Shown here piece after piece: positions 43,681 to 51,358 of a DNA stretch of 64,000 bases; positions within the stretch are counted from its first letter, which is position 1; each line of letters opens with the position of its first letter. The translations under genes and the position numbers were made by a program. The DNA is taken from IMG/VR virus record IMGVR_UViG_3300025704_000013, positions 1-64,000 of that record; one strand, 5' to 3'. The stretch is from a virus. The notes below the pieces were generated by a model, which searched no databases, was not told the DNA's origin, and was given only the letters and a program-made list of their open reading frames with translations.

Positions 43681-43890
43681 TTACAGATATTTACATATTT
43701 CTTCAGAAACAGTTATTTTATATACGCCAATCTTTCTAAACTTTAACCAGTTGTATGATGATTCACATTCTTTATTTCTATTATAAAAATCAACTGCGGA
43801 TTCTACATTAGAAAAACGAGGTGTATTAGGAATCGTGTAAGCATCATCGTTATGCCTACTAATAATTCCTTTTATTGCATAATGTTCCAT
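43681..43890 (-). CDS. Hypothetical protein, 69 aa
   Basis: MEHYAIKGIISRHNDDAYTI, then AVDFYNRNKECESSYNWLKF and a beta-rich end. Plausibly a small alpha/beta domain. Function unknown. Confidence 0.6.
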   Translation of the reverse strand: MEHYAIKGIISRHNDDAYTIPNTPRFSNVESAVDFYNRNKECESSYNWLKFRKIGVYKITVSEEICKYL

Positions 43891-43899
43891 ATTAGTTCT

Positions 43900-44166
43900 T
43901 TAAGATTGCCAAAGGTTTTCTACAACATCAATTGTGATTTTTAAATCCTCGATTAATTTTTCAACTTCCATAATTTTACTATTAGTTTCAGATGATTCTG
44001 TATGGTCTTCTTGAGTAAATTTGTCAAAGGTTAAGTTCGAAAAATGCTCACGTTTTGCAAGCAGTCCTCGCAAAGTTTTAAAATGTTTATCGGATACCTT
44101 ATTTAATTCATTTAAAATATCAGCTTTTAATAATTCTTTTCGGTTGGTTGGTTCTTTTGATTTCAT
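43900..44166 (-). CDS. Coiled-coil hypothetical protein, 88 aa
   Basis: The ATG at 44166 (MKSKEPTNRKELLKADIL) is chosen because the longer frame runs into the tRNA-Leu gene; 44178 is an alternative. Helical throughout, with IMEVEKLIEDLKITIDVVEN. Function unknown. Confidence 0.6.
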   Translation of the reverse strand: MKSKEPTNRKELLKADILNELNKVSDKHFKTLRGLLAKREHFSNLTFDKFTQEDHTESSETNSKIMEVEKLIEDLKITIDVVENLWQS

Positions 44167-44186
44167 AAGTGTAATCATTTTTAAAG

Positions 44187-44272
44187 TACGGAAGGCGGGA
44201 ATCGAACCCGCAAGGACGTTACCATCCACCTGAGCTTAAATCAGGCGTGTTTACCAATTTCACCACTCCCGC
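44187..44272 (-). tRNA. tRNA-Leu (UAA)
   Basis: Class II cloverleaf: acceptor GCGGGAG/CTTCCGT (first pair G-U), long variable arm, T-loop TTCGATT, anticodon loop TTTAAGC giving UAA. CCA is not encoded. UUA is a favoured codon in AT-rich genomes, which explains why a phage would carry it. Confidence 0.92.
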
Positions 44273-44284
44273 ATGTTTAATTAT

Positions 44285-44452
44285 TTATTTACCAACATCT
44301 TTCCAAATCTTACCGTGAACATCCAAGTTACTACTCCATAACATTAGCTTTTGGTAAACAGGATAAAATGGTTTAACCAAGAAATTACAGTGTAAAGTAT
44401 AACTAATAATATCACCGAGCCAGAATAAAATATAAGCTAATATAATTTTCAT
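44285..44452 (-). CDS. Small membrane-associated protein, 55 aa
   Basis: MKIILAYILFWLGDIISYTL, then PFYPVYQKLMLWSSNLD. This plan (N-terminal span, aromatic loop, LMLWSS) is familiar from small proteins of many marine phages. Its ATG overlaps the stop of the 43-aa gene (TAATG), so both are translated together. Function unknown. Confidence 0.75.
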   Translation of the reverse strand: MKIILAYILFWLGDIISYTLHCNFLVKPFYPVYQKLMLWSSNLDVHGKIWKDVGK

Positions 44453-44583
44453 TATTTACCCTGCCCTCTATAACGCTTCAAATAGTTTTTACTCTGTTTC
44501 AGTTTTGAAGCTTGCGTCTTAGCATGAATGCCTTTACGTTTAATTCTTTTCGTGCTTGGTCCGGTTTGTGTATTCTTTGCCAT
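44452..44583 (-). CDS. Very basic 43-aa protein
   Basis: MAKNTQTGPSTKRIKRKGIH, then SKLKQSKNYLKRYRGQGK: about one third Lys/Arg. Similar KGxHAKTxxSKLKxSKNY proteins occur in diverse phages. Composition suggests nucleic-acid or ribosome binding. The leader of about 17 nt is from the promoter at 44607. Confidence 0.75.
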   Translation of the reverse strand: MAKNTQTGPSTKRIKRKGIHAKTQASKLKQSKNYLKRYRGQGK

Positions 44584-44606
44584 ATTGTTTGTTTGTTACA
44601 TTATTA

Positions 44607-44634
44607 ATTATATATTAAAATGTTGATTTGTAAA
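44607..44634 (-). promoter_or_regulatory. Sigma70-type promoter
   Basis: TTTACA (44634-44629), 16-nt spacer, TATAAT (44612-44607). It shares the ATTTACAAAT core with the 89-bp repeats. Confidence 0.75.
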
Positions 44635-44641
44635 TAACAAA

Positions 44642-45217
44642 TTACCTTAATTCTTGTTTAAATAATCTCCATCGATCAGAGTCAGCTTTAACAGTTCCAT
44701 CATTAATCTTGGTAATGATTTCCTTAACTTCATCAAATGAATTGTAAATGTATTTGTGAGGGAACATACCCATTACCCAGAACGGAGTCTTTTCTTTACC
44801 GCCTTCCATAATAATAAAGGTTGGCTTCTTACACCTAGCGGCCCAACTAAGTTCTTCCATAGTTCCAAACGTTGGTACCTCTGCGTTAAGATAACAAATG
44901 ATAAAGTCTGCAGCGTCAACCATTGAAAGATCAAAGTTACGAACCTTCTTCATATGTTTAGCAACAGTATCATACCCAGTGTCTTTACTCCAATAATCAA
45001 GATGTGTCTCGCCCTTTTTCATTAAGCTCTCCATCCATTCATGAGTTTTCTCATCTTCTTCAGGAGCATTAATAAATGGTTTCTTATAAGGATCAAAGAT
45101 CGTTACGTTAATTTCATTTAGAAATTCTGAAAAATCCTCTCTCCAATATCGTCCTTCTGCATATTGCATTGGACCAATCAGGTATGTTCTTGTCTTATTT
45201 AATACTGCCGTTTTCAT
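44642..45217 (-). CDS. Nucleoside 2-deoxyribosyltransferase-like protein
   Basis: 191 aa. TYLIGPMQYAEGRYWREDF, TIFDPYKKPF, the VRNFDLSMVDAADFIICYLN strand-helix and VPTFGTMEELSWAARCKKPTF fit the nucleoside 2-deoxyribosyltransferase / DUF4406 superfamily; GTMEEL carries the usual catalytic Glu. It may salvage or hydrolyse deoxynucleotides, or act on a nucleotide signal. Its ATG overlaps the stop of the pseudopilin gene, so the two are coupled. Confidence 0.8.
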   Translation of the reverse strand: MKTAVLNKTRTYLIGPMQYAEGRYWREDFSEFLNEINVTIFDPYKKPFINAPEEDEKTHEWMESLMKKGETHLDYWSKDTGYDTVAKHMKKVRNFDLSMVDAADFIICYLNAEVPTFGTMEELSWAARCKKPTFIIMEGGKEKTPFWVMGMFPHKYIYNSFDEVKEIITKINDGTVKADSDRWRLFKQELR

Positions 45218-45873
45218 AATCCTATTTGATCTGGATGTTTAATGCGCGATGTAGTACCTTTCTTCCATATTACAAAGCCTCCAACGTTTCTATCATCATC
45301 GCTTCTTATTGGTTCTACGGTTCCTGGTGGTAATGATCCTCCGCTAATAATAAAGCGCGGTGCCAGTACTCCTGGCTTTGGATCTGTTAATAGGCCTTGT
45401 GTATTGAACTCGTAATAGAAGCATGTGGACGTTTCTCCCGCCGGTTGTCCTGGGAGCCTTGCATCGACTGTTGGTATAATTAAGTCTGTTTGATTGCTTA
45501 AGCTTGGAATGAACCATGCTCTATTTGGTAGATACTTTCCCTTCTGTGCTATTTCCCAAAAGTCATCGTCTGTGTTCAATTGCTCATCTGGCCCTGCGTT
45601 TAGTACTTGTATAACCATATACCTTAGATAGCGCTCTCTATGAAGAGTGTTGGTTGGATCATTAGTACCATGAATAAGCAGCCGTGATCGCGATGGTCTT
45701 GTCAGTGCCGTTTCTTTTGCGGCCTGTGTATATTGCTGTGCTAACGTTACTCCTGTTGACACTCCTCTAGCCTTACTGAAGTTTGAAATGCCGAACGATC
45801 CAATTGTCATCAACGTTGCCATAATGCTAATGACGATGAGTAGCTCAATTAGAGTGTATCCTGGTTTATTCAT
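45214..45873 (-). CDS. Type II secretion / type IV pilin-like pseudopilin
   Basis: 219 aa. The N-terminus NKPGYTLIELLIVISIMAT is a textbook class III prepilin signal: Gly at -1, aromatic Tyr at +1, Glu at +5, then a 20-residue hydrophobic helix. The rest is a globular pseudopilin head (LAQQYTQAAKETALTRPSRS, STCFYYEFNTQGLLTD, DDDRNVGGFVIWKKGT), like GspH/GspG-type proteins of Verrucomicrobia and Planctomycetes. No prepilin peptidase is in the window, so host processing would be needed. Codons look GC-richer than the neighbours. Both ends overlap adjacent genes, so it is part of the phage operon, not a stray insertion. Confidence 0.88.
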   Translation of the reverse strand: MNKPGYTLIELLIVISIMATLMTIGSFGISNFSKARGVSTGVTLAQQYTQAAKETALTRPSRSRLLIHGTNDPTNTLHRERYLRYMVIQVLNAGPDEQLNTDDDFWEIAQKGKYLPNRAWFIPSLSNQTDLIIPTVDARLPGQPAGETSTCFYYEFNTQGLLTDPKPGVLAPRFIISGGSLPPGTVEPIRSDDDRNVGGFVIWKKGTTSRIKHPDQIGL

Positions 45874-46112
45874 TAGTGCTTAAGTTCTACGTTTATCATA
45901 CCCTCAACATCCTTTGCCCACATTGTAACCATTATAACGTTTACTGTTAGTAATAGTACGGCTGATGCTAGTAGTAGTGACGATAGTGTTATATGCTTGT
46001 TTGTTGTTTGTACTATATCTACAGCTGGGGTTACATTTACTCGCACTGTCTCTTTTCTTAGTCGTATTTGTGGTGCTTTCCTTACTAGTGCTATTGTTGG
46101 TTTATCGTTCAT
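45873..46112 (-). CDS. Single-span membrane protein coupled to the pseudopilin
   Basis: 79 aa: basic N-terminal 40 residues (VRKAPQIRLRKETVRVNV), a membrane segment near 44-66 (SSLLLASAVLLLTVNVIMV) and a short external tail. The stop overlaps the pseudopilin ATG (TAATG). It could be a pilus or secretion partner, but no motif proves it. Confidence 0.7.
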   Translation of the reverse strand: MNDKPTIALVRKAPQIRLRKETVRVNVTPAVDIVQTTNKHITLSSLLLASAVLLLTVNVIMVTMWAKDVEGMINVELKH

Positions 46113-46130
46113 CTTGTTTTACTAATTATA

Positions 46131-46406
46131 TCAATGTTCCTCTGGTTGCACTTTATCAAACTCTGCTGCCTGTTTCTTTGCCTCTTCAAATGTGGTTAGC
46201 TTATGCTGCTCTCTGGATTCTCTCATCTCACAAAGCCTATTAGTCTCATATAGCTTATCCGCGAATTCCTTAACCTCCCTCTCTGACATTCCTGCGAAAT
46301 AACCTCGCGCAAACACCTGTGTTAGATTATCAGTATCTTTATAATACTCTCTGACGCCATTGACCCAATCACGGGTTATATCTCGTAAGTTTATATTCAT
46401 GTCCAT
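46131..46406 (-). CDS. Hypothetical helical protein, 91 aa
   Basis: DITRDWVNGVREYYKDTDNL, FARGYFAGMSEREVKEFADK and a Lys/Glu/Gln-rich end. No family recognised. It overlaps the 181-aa gene by 10 nt. Confidence 0.7.
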   Translation of the reverse strand: MDMNINLRDITRDWVNGVREYYKDTDNLTQVFARGYFAGMSEREVKEFADKLYETNRLCEMRESREQHKLTTFEEAKKQAAEFDKVQPEEH

Positions 46407-46942
46407 AGTCTATGATGGTGCTTAATAATGGCTCTCATACAATCCTTATCCTTCTTAAGTTTTATAGCTTCAAGTCTGCCTACCTCTTTATAACACGCTG
46501 TTTGCTCAGGTGAAACGGTTATCTCATAATGTCCATCAACGGTTTCACTCTTGCTGAATAGTGTCTCAAGTGGCTCTCGTGGTGGGTATGCAGCATCTAT
46601 CTGCTCATCTATATCACTACGACCAGTCTTAATCCAGTTATAGGCCTTCATTAGCTCTTTGTCAACCTTCATCTGCTCATCAGCATAGGACTGACTTACA
46701 AACTTAAGCTTAACTTCTTCAGCCCAATCATAACCAATGTCGTGTACCCAGTTAACTTTGCGTTCAACCTCTACATGATGCTCAAGGCACTTAAATAACA
46801 TCCGCGGAATAAGTTCAACCTTATCACAATATGTATCAGGTATAACATTAGTCAACCACTCTTGCTTTGGGTGGAAGAAGCATTTGATCTTATACTGTAG
46901 GTCCCACCAGTAGTGGCTGTTGAATAGTAATTTTATTTTCAT
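46397..46942 (-). CDS. Conserved phage hypothetical protein, 181 aa
   Basis: Start chosen at 46942, whose ATGA overlaps the upstream stop. It opens MKIKLLFNSHYWWDLQYKI, then FFHPKQEWLTNVIPDTY and a His-rich ERKVNWVHDIGYDW region. Helical, with many Trp, His and Cys. Similar proteins occur in unrelated marine phages; function unknown. Confidence 0.7.
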   Translation of the reverse strand: MKIKLLFNSHYWWDLQYKIKCFFHPKQEWLTNVIPDTYCDKVELIPRMLFKCLEHHVEVERKVNWVHDIGYDWAEEVKLKFVSQSYADEQMKVDKELMKAYNWIKTGRSDIDEQIDAAYPPREPLETLFSKSETVDGHYEITVSPEQTACYKEVGRLEAIKLKKDKDCMRAIIKHHHRLWT

Positions 46943-47412
46943 ACTTGTAATTTTTTCTTCCTTTGCTCCCACGCGTCCTTATCATACTCGTTAACAGGCT
47001 CATACTCGTGGCTTGCATCTTGAACGGCTTCGAAAGATAATGTTTTAACCCACGATCCGCGCTTGCACAACACACCGTAGTTACCTGTAAGCTCACAACA
47101 ACTACGTGATTTTTGTAATGCTGCCTCAGTTATACATTCAATGATTTTTAAAACAACAGTGTCGCATTCGCCATAGGTCATATAGATTCTCAATTGACCG
47201 AACTTCTCTTTAATTTGAGCGACAACAATATCCTCATAACCAAATTTAATACACACCTGATTAATCATATGTAATGCTTCATCAATAACATCATACCAAC
47301 CATCTCCGCACTCCATTCCCCATGCTAAACATGTAACTCTAGGATCACCACCGTAATCCTTTAGAAGCCGAGGATATTTCTCAACGAGCTTTAGTTCTAA
47401 TTCTTTTTTCAT
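46939..47412 (-). CDS. Conserved phage protein with Cys-rich C-terminal half, 157 aa
   Basis: TCLAWGMECGDGWYDVIDEA, then VAQIKEKFGQLRIYMTYG and SRSCCELTGNYGVLCKRGSW: a family seen across many phages and bacteria in which the CxxCG...G(W) part is zinc-ribbon-like. Here the second half reads CCELTG, so metal ligands are altered. Function unknown. Confidence 0.7.
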   Translation of the reverse strand: MKKELELKLVEKYPRLLKDYGGDPRVTCLAWGMECGDGWYDVIDEALHMINQVCIKFGYEDIVVAQIKEKFGQLRIYMTYGECDTVVLKIIECITEAALQKSRSCCELTGNYGVLCKRGSWVKTLSFEAVQDASHEYEPVNEYDKDAWEQRKKKLQV

Positions 47413-47962
47413 TTCCCTTTGATTTAAATTCTTTACCAGCTAACCACAAATACTTATCAACTTCTGCTAAAGAATATTCGTGTAAATGATTCTTTTGTAT
47501 AAAATTATCCATCACTCTCATGAATGTTGGATAATCTCTTAGTTCTGGTTTCTTAAAGGTATCAAATGGGTCATTCTCATTAAAGGTAAACAGCGCTTTC
47601 TCAACAAATGAATCATATATTGAATATGTCTCTGGTTTATGGTGCGCGCAATATTTACTAGCGAAAGAATAAAAGTTTTTAGATTTACCGCTAATCTCAC
47701 ATTTTGCTATTCTATTAACTAAACTTAAATCACCAGTTAATAAATCTTCATCAACTTCTAATTCGTAAATATGTTTAGCAACGGAATAAGTATCAAAAAT
47801 TTGAGTACTATATAAACTGTTTAGCGTGCATACTTTAATTAAGATATGCTCAAAGAAAGTATTTGTATTAAAATATTCTTGGAATAAAACATCTAAAGTT
47901 TTATCAATCCCTTGAAGTTTTTCGTTCCCTTTCCAATTATATAAATGTTGTTCAATCGTCAT
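47381..47962 (-). CDS. 193-aa conserved protein of unknown function
   Basis: Start chosen at 47962, overlapping the 59-aa gene by 11 nt; a longer frame exists but would bury that gene. Core: TLNSLYSTQIFDTYSVAKHI, KNFYSFASKYCAHHKPETYS and IYDSFVEKAL. All-helical. I recall similar proteins in diverse bacteria, not as phage hallmarks. The pattern is vaguely like helix-hairpin-helix glycosylases, but no catalytic motif is visible. Confidence 0.7.
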   Translation of the reverse strand: MTIEQHLYNWKGNEKLQGIDKTLDVLFQEYFNTNTFFEHILIKVCTLNSLYSTQIFDTYSVAKHIYELEVDEDLLTGDLSLVNRIAKCEISGKSKNFYSFASKYCAHHKPETYSIYDSFVEKALFTFNENDPFDTFKKPELRDYPTFMRVMDNFIQKNHLHEYSLAEVDKYLWLAGKEFKSKGNEKRIRTKAR

Positions 47963-48131
47963 TTTCTTTAGGGAGTGATCCTCCATGTAGTGGGCAGGCT
48001 GTACTATATATAAAAGTGTTTTCCATTCCCATATAGCCTTTCCCATATTCGTTATCCATTACAGGACAACTACACCCAAGCGCAATCGCTTCATCTGAAC
48101 CTGGACTTGGTATTTTTTTATCTTCGCTCAT
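47952..48131 (-). CDS. Small conserved phage protein with Cys-rich motifs, 59 aa
   Basis: PSPGSDEAIALGCSCPVMDN, then YSTACPLHGGSLPKEND. The GCxCP...CPLHG pattern is widespread in phages and suggests metal binding. It is recovered from the region because the 193-aa frame hides it; both stops and starts overlap neatly. Confidence 0.8.
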   Translation of the reverse strand: MSEDKKIPSPGSDEAIALGCSCPVMDNEYGKGYMGMENTFIYSTACPLHGGSLPKENDD

Positions 48132-48140
48132 ATTATTATT

Positions 48141-48338
48141 TTAACGATTTATTTTGTCCAATACAACTCTGGCTTTTTGATGCAGACTTTCTCTCGAATT
48201 ACTAAATGTTCCGTTCGTCTTTTTAGATGCTACCGCCAAGTGAATAAAATCTAATAGTAATGCATGCTCTTCCGCAAGTCTAAAACATTCTTTTTCCAAT
48301 AGGGTATCACGTTGTGTTTCATTATAATTTTTTATCAT
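48141..48338 (-). CDS. Hypothetical helical protein, 65 aa, leaderless
   Basis: MIKNYNETQRDTLLEKECFR, then EEHALLLDFIHLAVASKKTN. The promoter's TATAAT lies 6 nt before the ATG, so the message probably starts at the start codon. Function unknown. Confidence 0.65.
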   Translation of the reverse strand: MIKNYNETQRDTLLEKECFRLAEEHALLLDFIHLAVASKKTNGTFSNSRESLHQKARVVLDKINR

Positions 48339-48344
48339 GTATAT

Positions 48345-48373
48345 ATTATATCACGTATAATAAGAAATGTAAA
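48345..48373 (-). promoter_or_regulatory. Sigma70-type promoter abutting the 65-aa gene
   Basis: TTTACA (48373-48368), 17 nt, TATAAT (48350-48345), 6 nt before the ATG. It heads a ten-gene run down to 44642, including the pseudopilin. Confidence 0.8.
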
Positions 48374-48392
48374 TAAAATAATACAATTATTT

Positions 48393-48746
48393 TCAATAAC
48401 GTCGATATGGTGATACACCACAACTTGGTCTTGTACTATTATAGATATGATGATTTCCTCTTACTCTATAAACATTGGGAGCGTGATAGAATCTGTGCCC
48501 AGTTGTATAAAAGGATGCTGGTCGATCGCATCTTCCATTATATCTATTGGAACCATAATAACGATTATTATAGTAACTATTATTCTGCCCTGCATTATAC
48601 GCTAATGCTCCAACAGCAACTGCTCCAACAGTAGCTACTACAGGATCAACGGTTTGAATAGGGCGGCCATATCTATCGTATGATGTAACACAACTACATA
48701 TAGTTATACAAATCAAAGGTAGTAGCGCGTATTTTATTGTTTTCAT
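48393..48746 (-). CDS. Glycine-zipper lipoprotein, 117 aa
   Basis: Signal peptide with lipobox ICSC (Cys near residue 19: LPLICITICSC). Residues ~36-53 (VVATVGAVAVGALAYNAG) form a glycine-zipper helix as in outer-membrane lipoproteins, and the C-terminal half is Tyr/Arg/Asn-rich. Its location is the periplasmic face of an outer membrane. Phage lipoproteins of this sort sometimes block superinfection; that role is not shown. Confidence 0.8.
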   Translation of the reverse strand: MKTIKYALLPLICITICSCVTSYDRYGRPIQTVDPVVATVGAVAVGALAYNAGQNNSYYNNRYYGSNRYNGRCDRPASFYTTGHRFYHAPNVYRVRGNHHIYNSTRPSCGVSPYRRY

Positions 48747-49015
48747 TTGTTTTGTACTGGTATTAATATTACTTTTTCTTTTTTAAGATTTGATACTAAA
48801 GTCGCTAATCCAAGTATGAATCCAAAGTCATACCATCCTCCATTATTATACGGCTCATAAATTAAAATGTTATCATTAAACAAAGAGATTAACCAAGCAA
48901 TAAAAACTATAAAACCTTGTAAGAATCCAATAAAGAAACCGGCAGGAGCGCTGTTATCAGATCCAGCTGAACAAGATGTAAAAAGTAGTGTTAGTATTGC
49001 TAAGTAAATTTTCAT
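48743..49015 (-). CDS. Membrane lipoprotein, 90 aa
   Basis: Lipobox LFTSC at residues ~11-15, a hydrophobic span (FFIGFLQGFIVFIAWLISLF), then YEPYNNGGWYDFGFILGLAT. This NNGGWYDFGF plan is common in small bacterial membrane proteins. Its stop overlaps the glycine-zipper lipoprotein ATG, so the two are coupled and may work as a pair in the envelope. Confidence 0.8.
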   Translation of the reverse strand: MKIYLAILTLLFTSCSAGSDNSAPAGFFIGFLQGFIVFIAWLISLFNDNILIYEPYNNGGWYDFGFILGLATLVSNLKKEKVILIPVQNK

Positions 49016-49611
49016 AGTGTTGGTACATTCCTAGATAGATACTTATAAAGTTCATGCGTTTTCTGAATATCATATTCCGCATTGTGAGCTTTTGATTCGT
49101 CCCAACCAACTCCAGCGCTTTCGCAAACAGTACCAAGTTGGAAATTAGGCAAAGCTCCTCGAACTCGTTGAACAAACCATGCAGCAGCTTGCATTACACA
49201 AATCGGGGGATTCCAAAAGAGAGAACCAAAGTAAGGATCATCCGCTTTTTTCCACCACTCCCTCATAAACTCAGAATCAAACTGCGCGTTATACGCAATG
49301 AAGTGCATCTTATCTTTTTTATTATATGCGTCTACGTGAGTTTTACAAAGGTCTATAAACAGTTGACGAGCTTCCAAAGATCCAAGTTCTAATGAATTTA
49401 AATATTCAAGAGATGCTCCAGTTTTATCCAATGCGCCTTGTTCAAAAGTTTGTGTCTGAAAGGGCCTGAATGATAGAGTCATTTCATCCAAAATATGTTC
49501 ACCTGTTGGGTCAGTAATAATTGTAGCCAATTGGAATATATCACATTTATTGCGATCAAGACCTGTTGTTTCAAGATCGACAAAACATAGTTTATGGTTA
49601 TATTTGCTCAT
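49012..49611 (-). CDS. DEDDh 3'-5' exonuclease (DnaQ-like)
   Basis: 199 aa. Exo I CFVDLETTGLD (D and E), Exo II FIAYNAQFDSEFM (D), Exo III HNAEYDIQKTHELY (H and D): all catalytic residues are present. A stand-alone proofreading or RNase T-like trimming nuclease. It could serve repair, RNA turnover or degradation of host nucleic acid. It overlaps the lipoprotein start by 4 nt. Confidence 0.9.
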   Translation of the reverse strand: MSKYNHKLCFVDLETTGLDRNKCDIFQLATIITDPTGEHILDEMTLSFRPFQTQTFEQGALDKTGASLEYLNSLELGSLEARQLFIDLCKTHVDAYNKKDKMHFIAYNAQFDSEFMREWWKKADDPYFGSLFWNPPICVMQAAAWFVQRVRGALPNFQLGTVCESAGVGWDESKAHNAEYDIQKTHELYKYLSRNVPTL

Positions 49612-49651
49612 TTAATTTTTAAGATTCATCATATAAAGGGCGATTGAGATA

Positions 49652-50158
49652 TTACACAGGAGCTAGTATATAATCCTTACCGTCAATATTAATGATATTT
49701 TTGCTTGGTATTGATGGCTGAGGAGCTTCTTCTTCAAATTCAATAACAAGATCAAGTAATTCCTCTTTACTGTCAGCAAAGGTTTCTTCAGATGGTTTTA
49801 CAAGATCTGAAAATTCATCTGGCATATAGGCCGCGAAAAAATCATTCATTGATTCAATTTTAATAATATCGCCCTGTTCATATCGAACCCATTCATCAAA
49901 TTCATTTGCTCTATACTCAAGAATTTTTACAGGCTCTTCTGCTTCATTAATAAAAGGTTGCCATTGGCCTGTCCTAGTATACCACAACTGCCCTGAATTA
50001 GGACGAGTTAAAACTGGTGCTTCTTCAATAAATTCAGAGTGTGAATTATTATTATGTAAACGACCAGTTAGTCTAAAGCTAATGTAAATTAGCGCCATTG
50101 CACCTACTACCAAAAATGATAGGAGTGTTTCCATTGTCATATAGTTTTGTATATTCAT
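49652..50158 (-). CDS. Membrane-anchored acidic protein, 168 aa
   Basis: Residues ~11-29 (LLSFLVVGAMALIYISFRLTG) make one span. The soluble part has SGQLWYTRTGQWQPFIN and VKILEYRANEFDEWVRYEQGD, a beta-rich domain, then a strongly acidic C-terminus. No family recognised. Promoter at 50224 with a leader of about 60 nt. Confidence 0.7.
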   Translation of the reverse strand: MNIQNYMTMETLLSFLVVGAMALIYISFRLTGRLHNNNSHSEFIEEAPVLTRPNSGQLWYTRTGQWQPFINEAEEPVKILEYRANEFDEWVRYEQGDIIKIESMNDFFAAYMPDEFSDLVKPSEETFADSKEELLDLVIEFEEEAPQPSIPSKNIINIDGKDYILAPV

Positions 50159-50223
50159 ATTTAATCAATTTGTGTTTAGATACTGTAAAGAAAAATGTAT
50201 TCCTTTTCCAACCATCTGTATCT

Positions 50224-50252
50224 ATTCTATCACAAAAAAGGCTATTTGTAAA
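50224..50252 (-). promoter_or_regulatory. Sigma70-type promoter
   Basis: TTTACA (50252-50247), 17 nt, TAGAAT (50229-50224); one mismatch in the -10. It heads the 168-aa protein, exonuclease and lipoprotein genes. Confidence 0.75.
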
Positions 50253-50273
50253 TAAAAAAATGAATATATTTTA

Positions 50274-50429
50274 CTATGAACTTGCGGCCCATATTAAGCC
50301 AATATTGGCGGTTCCATAACTCATCCATATTAAAGCCCATGGATAATCGCCTTTTAGTATGTAAGATATTCCTACTATTACATACCCAAGCATACACATT
50401 CCAACAATACAATTTTCAAGATTAAGCAT
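50274..50429 (-). CDS. Two-span membrane protein, 51 aa
   Basis: MLNLENCIVGMCMLGYVIVG, then YILKGDYPWALIWMSYGTAN. Two short spans around a KGDYPW turn, a recurring plan in small phage membrane proteins. It overlaps the end of the dNMP kinase by 8 nt, which supports translation. Confidence 0.7.
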   Translation of the reverse strand: MLNLENCIVGMCMLGYVIVGISYILKGDYPWALIWMSYGTANIGLIWAASS

Positions 50430-51021
50430 CAGATTCTTCTCCTTCTATATATGATAATATTTCAGGAAATACGTTTCTTAAAATAAACCTTTCTCTATAT
50501 GCAGGATCTTTAATAGTTTGCCAAGTTGTATTAATATCGGCTTCTGCTTTTAACCACTTGTTGTTTTCCCTTTCATAATCATTGCAAGGCTGAACAATAT
50601 TAGGCAGCCCATCAAAGCCAACTCCGCTAATAGCACGATCCAAAAATAACGATAAACCATCATTATTCTTTAACCATTCAAACTCATTTTGATATCTTAC
50701 ATCAGTAATAATATAAACAATATCTTCGTTTGATAACTTATCGCTAACTTTATTAATCCAATGCGAATCGTCGATGACTCTTCTAAAGTCAGTTCCCCAC
50801 CAAACTAAGAATGGGCGAATTAATTTCTTTTCTTCTTTATCAGTTGTAAAGGCACTAATGCCTAGAGATGATTTAAGAAACTCGTCGGTTTCATATTTTA
50901 ATTCATCAGCAAAAGCGAAGCGTTTTGCTTTAATGTTGCGCTCTTTTAGAAGTTCTATTAGAGCGTTACAAAAAGAATCTTTACCAACAGTAGCGTTACC
51001 TGAGATACCAATTATTTTCAT
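50422..51021 (-). CDS. 1: Deoxynucleoside monophosphate kinase (T4 gp1-like)
   Basis: 199 aa. P-loop IIGISGNATVGKDSF (GxxxxGKD), typical of dNMP kinases; KRFAFADELKYETDEF and LVWWGTDFRRVIDDSHWINK follow the family pattern, and VYIITDVRYQNEFEWLK contains the DVR of the LID-side motif. It feeds dNTP synthesis. The promoter TATAAT lies 7 nt before the ATG, predicting a leaderless mRNA. Confidence 0.85.
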   Translation of the reverse strand: MKIIGISGNATVGKDSFCNALIELLKERNIKAKRFAFADELKYETDEFLKSSLGISAFTTDKEEKKLIRPFLVWWGTDFRRVIDDSHWINKVSDKLSNEDIVYIITDVRYQNEFEWLKNNDGLSLFLDRAISGVGFDGLPNIVQPCNDYERENNKWLKAEADINTTWQTIKDPAYRERFILRNVFPEILSYIEGEESDA

Positions 51022-51028
51022 TAGATTT

Positions 51029-51057
51029 ATTATACCACAAATTTGGTATAAAGTAAA
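51029..51057 (-). promoter_or_regulatory. Sigma70-type promoter abutting the dNMP kinase gene
   Basis: TTTACT (51057-51052), 17 nt, TATAAT (51034-51029); 7 nt to the ATG. One mismatch in the -35. Confidence 0.75.
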
Positions 51058-51075
51058 TCAAAAAATAACTAATAT

Positions 51076-51306
51076 TTAATCCTTTTTCAGGATATTAATA
51101 GTACCTACTAAAGATGCTCCTGCTGTAATAATAGCTTCTGCTTGGTCTGGAGCAAGGCGCCACCCTAATAAAGTAGCAACAGTAATAAGACCACGCCATG
51201 TACTTTCTTGTTTTAGCCTTACCATAACGTCATCATTAAAAAAACTATGCTTACATACAACAACAGTTGTTGGCTCTTTTATTTCTTCTTTTGTTTCTTC
51301 ACTCAT
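51076..51306 (-). CDS. Small membrane protein, possible holin, 76 aa
   Basis: Start chosen at 51306 (MSEETKEEIKEP): it has a rare perfect GGAGG Shine-Dalgarno 6 nt upstream; the longer frame from 51339 lacks one. The C-terminal half (STWRGLITVATLLGWRLAPD, then AIITAGASLVGTINIL) has two hydrophobic helices around a PDQAEA turn, the plan of many small phage holin-like proteins. Confidence 0.7.
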   Translation of the reverse strand: MSEETKEEIKEPTTVVVCKHSFFNDDVMVRLKQESTWRGLITVATLLGWRLAPDQAEAIITAGASLVGTINILKKD

Positions 51307-51358
51307 ATTTTTATCCTCCAAATTCGTGTCCAGCAACACGTTTCATTTGTTTTTTAAA

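Noticed and set aside
44187-44229. N-terminal extension of the 88-aa coiled-coil gene into the tRNA-Leu
   Set aside because: The extension translates the tRNA sequence itself; internal ATGs at 44178 and 44166 give sensible starts.
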